Positions 36,701 through 39,679 of a stretch of DNA of 39,679 nucleotides are shown piece after piece (position 1 is the first letter of the stretch; each line of letters starts with the position of its first letter). The stretch covers positions 1 to 39,679 of the forward strand of contig JAYMTL010000165.1 in the NCBI GenBank assembly GCA_036897445.1. The letters are read 5' to 3'. The stretch comes from Pelargonium tetragonum. Taxonomy: Eukaryota; Streptophyta; Magnoliopsida; Geraniales; Geraniaceae. The notes beneath the pieces were generated by a model. That model saw only the letters and a list, made by a program, of their open reading frames with translations, searched no databases and had not been told where the DNA came from. A program made the translations under genes and the position numbers.

Positions 36701-39590
36701 ATATCTTTGTGCAGCAAAAAATAAGGGTAGTTACATAGATTAGACAACCTTAGGACTCACTTTCACTCCTTGGTCCTTGGTTTGACACCTAGTAAATCAG
36801 TCTTTTTCTTATTCTTAGGAATTTTTGGTCTATAGTTTATAGATTTTTTACCCTTTTAGTTAGTACCGAAAGATCGGCCGTCCTAGGTCCTAGTAAGAAT
36901 GCCTTAAGAATTATATTGCTATTTAAAAGCTTACCCTTTCGGCAGCCCTGATAGTCAAAACCTGTTTATCTTTTCTTTTTGTAGGGGATCCTCGTTTATC
37001 CAACGCTGCCTCAAGTTACTTCCATTAAAAAGAACACTCATTAATAAGTAGTGAGATCCTTGCCTGGGAATACTAGGACATGCAAGACTCTTTGCTCCCC
37101 ATCTACACAATGTCAGTCTAAGCTTTAGGCATATAATATTATCTTTCTAAGTTCCGCCTTCGTTGGTATATTTCTTACTTAAAGTAAGGGACTCCGGGAT
37201 TCTCGTAGAGTTTAGGAGGCGAGCCCTTGGTTACTTTATAAAGGTATACTCTCGGAATTGCGGCAAGTAATACGGTGCATAAATGAGGGCTTAAGTTAAG
37301 TCTAATTTGGGATATCGCCTAATTTTCATTTTATTTAATGGGCTTTTGCCTACTCTAGTAGAAAAGGGTTTCTTTCCTGTAGTATAGAAAATTCTTAAAA
37401 CAAAACTTTGTATACAAGTACAAGGGCTTGTCCTGGGATTAACTTTAACTGACCCAGATATATAAATAAATCAAGACTGTTCGAGCTAAAACCCGTAGTA
37501 TTCAAAGTTGGGAGACTCGTATGTTTACAAGGAGAAACGAACTTGTTTATTAAGTGTTATCTTATTTTATTTAATATTAAGGCAAGGCAACTCCGTATAT
37601 TGTTTTCCCGGTACGGGCTAGGTTGAAGCTATAGTGTTTACTCAAGGAAGTCCTTAGAACCTTATGCACTATAGGGATCTTAATACAAGATTTTTCTCCT
37701 CTTTATAAATCTTTCGTCTTTCTAATGCAATCTTAAGGACATCCACCTTTGCTATGATCTAAGAAATGAATTTTTCGGAATACGGGCAGTAGTAAGGAAC
37801 AATTACAAGTTGTAACTATTTTCTTAGTCATTTTTAAGGACCCTAACCTAATCTTAACCTCCTATAGAAATTTTGATATAATTAGTCTTTTTATAAAAAT
37901 ATAGAATGCTTTGTATAAGATAAGCTAAGATATTAAGACCCAGCTAAAAGGTATTGCTTTGACTTCTTGGGATTACTGACTACAGATACTAAACGGAACG
38001 CTTTCGGGCGCTACTATTACTACACATAAAGAAATTTTTCTTTCTTTTTATGCTGTATAATTCTTATCTCTTTCTTGTCCTCTTATAGTATTCCTTATTT
38101 CCGTGGTTTCCTATACTTTTTGAGGATTGTAAATGGAGTCCTTTCGAAAACGGGGTTATCCCGGGTTTAGCTTTTATACTTCTTGATTGAAACACTTTTC
38201 AGATTGGGCTGGCAATGGAGCAGCCCTCTTACCAAGTAGCAAATTTTCAAATTTCTTGTCATTTCGGCACACCCTGTTGACCCAGAATACAAAAACAAGC
38301 ACAAGTCAAGGGGCAACCCTCTACGAAACTATGAGTTCTCGTGACTTTCACTTAAGAATAAAGAAATAAAAAGGATTTACGTATTAAATCAAAAAGCAGT
38401 CGGTAGCCCACGCTTACACCTCCGTTTTCCCTCCCTAGCGTTGAATTTAGTATTGATATTTCATAGAGACAAGTTAAAGTTTCTCCAATTCCAGATTGCT
38501 ATTAGGACTATATAACAGGATAACAAGGAAGCTTTTCTATAGTGTATAAAAAGTCTTTGTCAAGGGGTGTTTTACCTAAACGAAAAAGTTACCGCAAGAT
38601 GATAGAGTACCTAAAAAAAGAGTCTACTTAAAGTAAACTCCTAAAAACCTTGAGTAATTTAGGAAGCTTGGATCTACCCTCTCTATTTAGATTTAGCACA
38701 AAAAAGATACGCTTATGTATACATAAAAAAGGGGTTTCCCTTAAAAGATATACAGTATACTAGGTTGTTAAGAATAAGAGGATAAATTGAGAACAAGCGT
38801 AACTCTAATAGAATAATCAATACTAAGTCCCGTCAAAATCTGTTAGTAATATAATTCGCTCCGATGCGTTGTAGCATCCATATCAAATATTGCCTTGTTA
38901 GCATTTAAATGAAAGACGAACTAGTTCCTATATCCTATACTTGAAAGAGGTAAGCCCCGGAAGTCGCTGAATGGAAACCCTTTGTTGGCTTGCATTGGTT
39001 CGAGTTAACGTCTTGTAGTCTCAGGTACAGATTAGCCTTAATCTCAAATCCACTTGTGAGAGACTTTTGGAAAGATAAAAGGTCTAACACTCTTTTTTTA
39101 GTATTAGTGTCCTTTTGGATCGATCAAGGAAATTTTAATTTAGTACTTTTAGGGTAGGGGATAAAGTAAGACTTTAACTTTTTAGTAGAATAATATCGAG
39201 TTAGAAAGAAGCTTCGTACGCAGTTAGAAAAAATCCTGTAACTTAGCTTACTTTTTTGTCTTTTTTAAGCAAGCTATAACGACCGCTAAAGAAAAAACCC
39301 TTTTTCTAAATACTGGACCTCCTACCTTGTTTTCTAATTTGAAATTTTACATCAGTAATAAAAACGAACTAGATTAAATTTCATTTTTAGTTTTAGGGAT
39401 ATATAACAAAAAGCCTATAAGCTTTAGTAAGAAAAGAGATGCCCTAAAGGATCATAGAGCCAACTAAACCCTGCGCTAAACTACTCCGTAAAAGAATTCC
39501 CTGACAAAATCTTATTATCTCAATCTAAAAACGCAAGTATAAATAAGTAAAAATACGATAGTAATAAGAACTTAGTTCAACTTTTTTTAA

Positions 39591-39655
39591 TTCACATTTT
39601 CGGCAGTAGAGCGACTCACCTAAGTATCAAGTTGGTTCAAACCCCGCTCTTTATA
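39591..39655 (+). tRNA. Partial tRNA-like segment at the right edge
   Basis: GGCAGTAGAGC (39602-39612) resembles a D-arm 3' half, and TTCAAAC (39636-39642) is a good T-loop. Its stem GTTGG with CCCGC pairs at four of five positions, including one wobble, the best T-stem in the window. Only 23 bases lie between D-arm and T-loop (canonical 28). The middle reads ACT CACCTA AGT, a 3-bp stem with a 6-base loop. The 5' D-arm half is replaced by TTCACATTTT, and no matching acceptor is evident. Confidence 0.22.
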
Positions 39656-39679
39656 GCAGTCAAGGGTTTGAACAGAAAG

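Larger units (their letters stand above)
33170..39590. other. Gene-poor stretch, right end
   Basis: No supportable gene before the partial tRNA-like segment at the edge. GC palindromes are at 33693-33702, 34966-34977 and near 35539, and AACCCGGGTT lies at about 34926-34935. The minus-strand frame 36336-36551 (71 codons) has a balanced, protein-like composition but no assignable family. Confidence 0.5.

Noticed and set aside
38975-39015. CATTGGTTCGAGTTAACG, a T-arm-like string
   Set aside because: The GG flank is not matched by CC, and no D-arm or anticodon loop is recognisable upstream.

Overview
This window looks like AT-rich organellar DNA, most likely mitochondrial. G+C is about 36%, from hand counts of a few lines. 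It holds almost no recognisable intact gene. The longest start-to-stop reading frame is 103 codons. Random sequence of this composition and length would give a longest stop-free run of roughly 120 codons, so frame length by itself is no evidence of coding. I see no rRNA, no standard intact protein gene, no transposase, no intron-encoded endonuclease and no CRISPR array that I can defend.

The best evidence for a mitochondrial origin is at 15051-15335 (+). This open frame carries two separate signature patches of NADH dehydrogenase subunit 5 (nad5). They are in the right order, but more than 100 residues that should lie between them are missing. A much weaker cytochrome b-like patch lies at 33020-33169 (+). 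A second line of evidence is a set of tRNA-like segments. Six of the seven lie between 18.69 and 23.92 kb: two Tyr-like, one Phe-like, one Leu-like, one with a CAU/UCA-type anticodon loop, and one that cannot be assigned. The seventh is at the right edge of the window. Each keeps some tRNA landmarks (D-arm, T-loop, anticodon loop, and often the right spacing), but most T-stems and every acceptor stem I checked do not pair. They are either decayed relics or templates that would need RNA editing.

The remaining sequence is dominated by very short palindromes and tight hairpins, usually a purine run followed by the matching pyrimidine run with a loop of 0-5 bases. Some have G/C cores (AGGGGCCCCT, AAGGGTACCCTT); others are AT-rich (an 18-bp perfect palindrome at 8638-8655, a 16-bp one at 17897-17912). 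This texture recalls organelle genomes inflated by small palindromic elements, such as volvocine algal organelles and several fungal mitochondria.

Layout: 1-14.6 kb, gene-poor DNA with scattered palindromes; 15.05-15.34 kb, nad5 mosaic; 15.3-18.7 kb, gene-poor; 18.7-23.9 kb, tRNA-like cluster plus a 24-base direct repeat pair; 26.6-27.7 kb, a run of four small open frames on the + strand with no recognised product; 33.0-33.2 kb, possible cob remnant; the rest gene-poor, with a partial tRNA-like segment at the right edge. Host group cannot be fixed. Mosaic gene decay, RNA editing, assembly chimerism and even an artificial sequence all remain possible.
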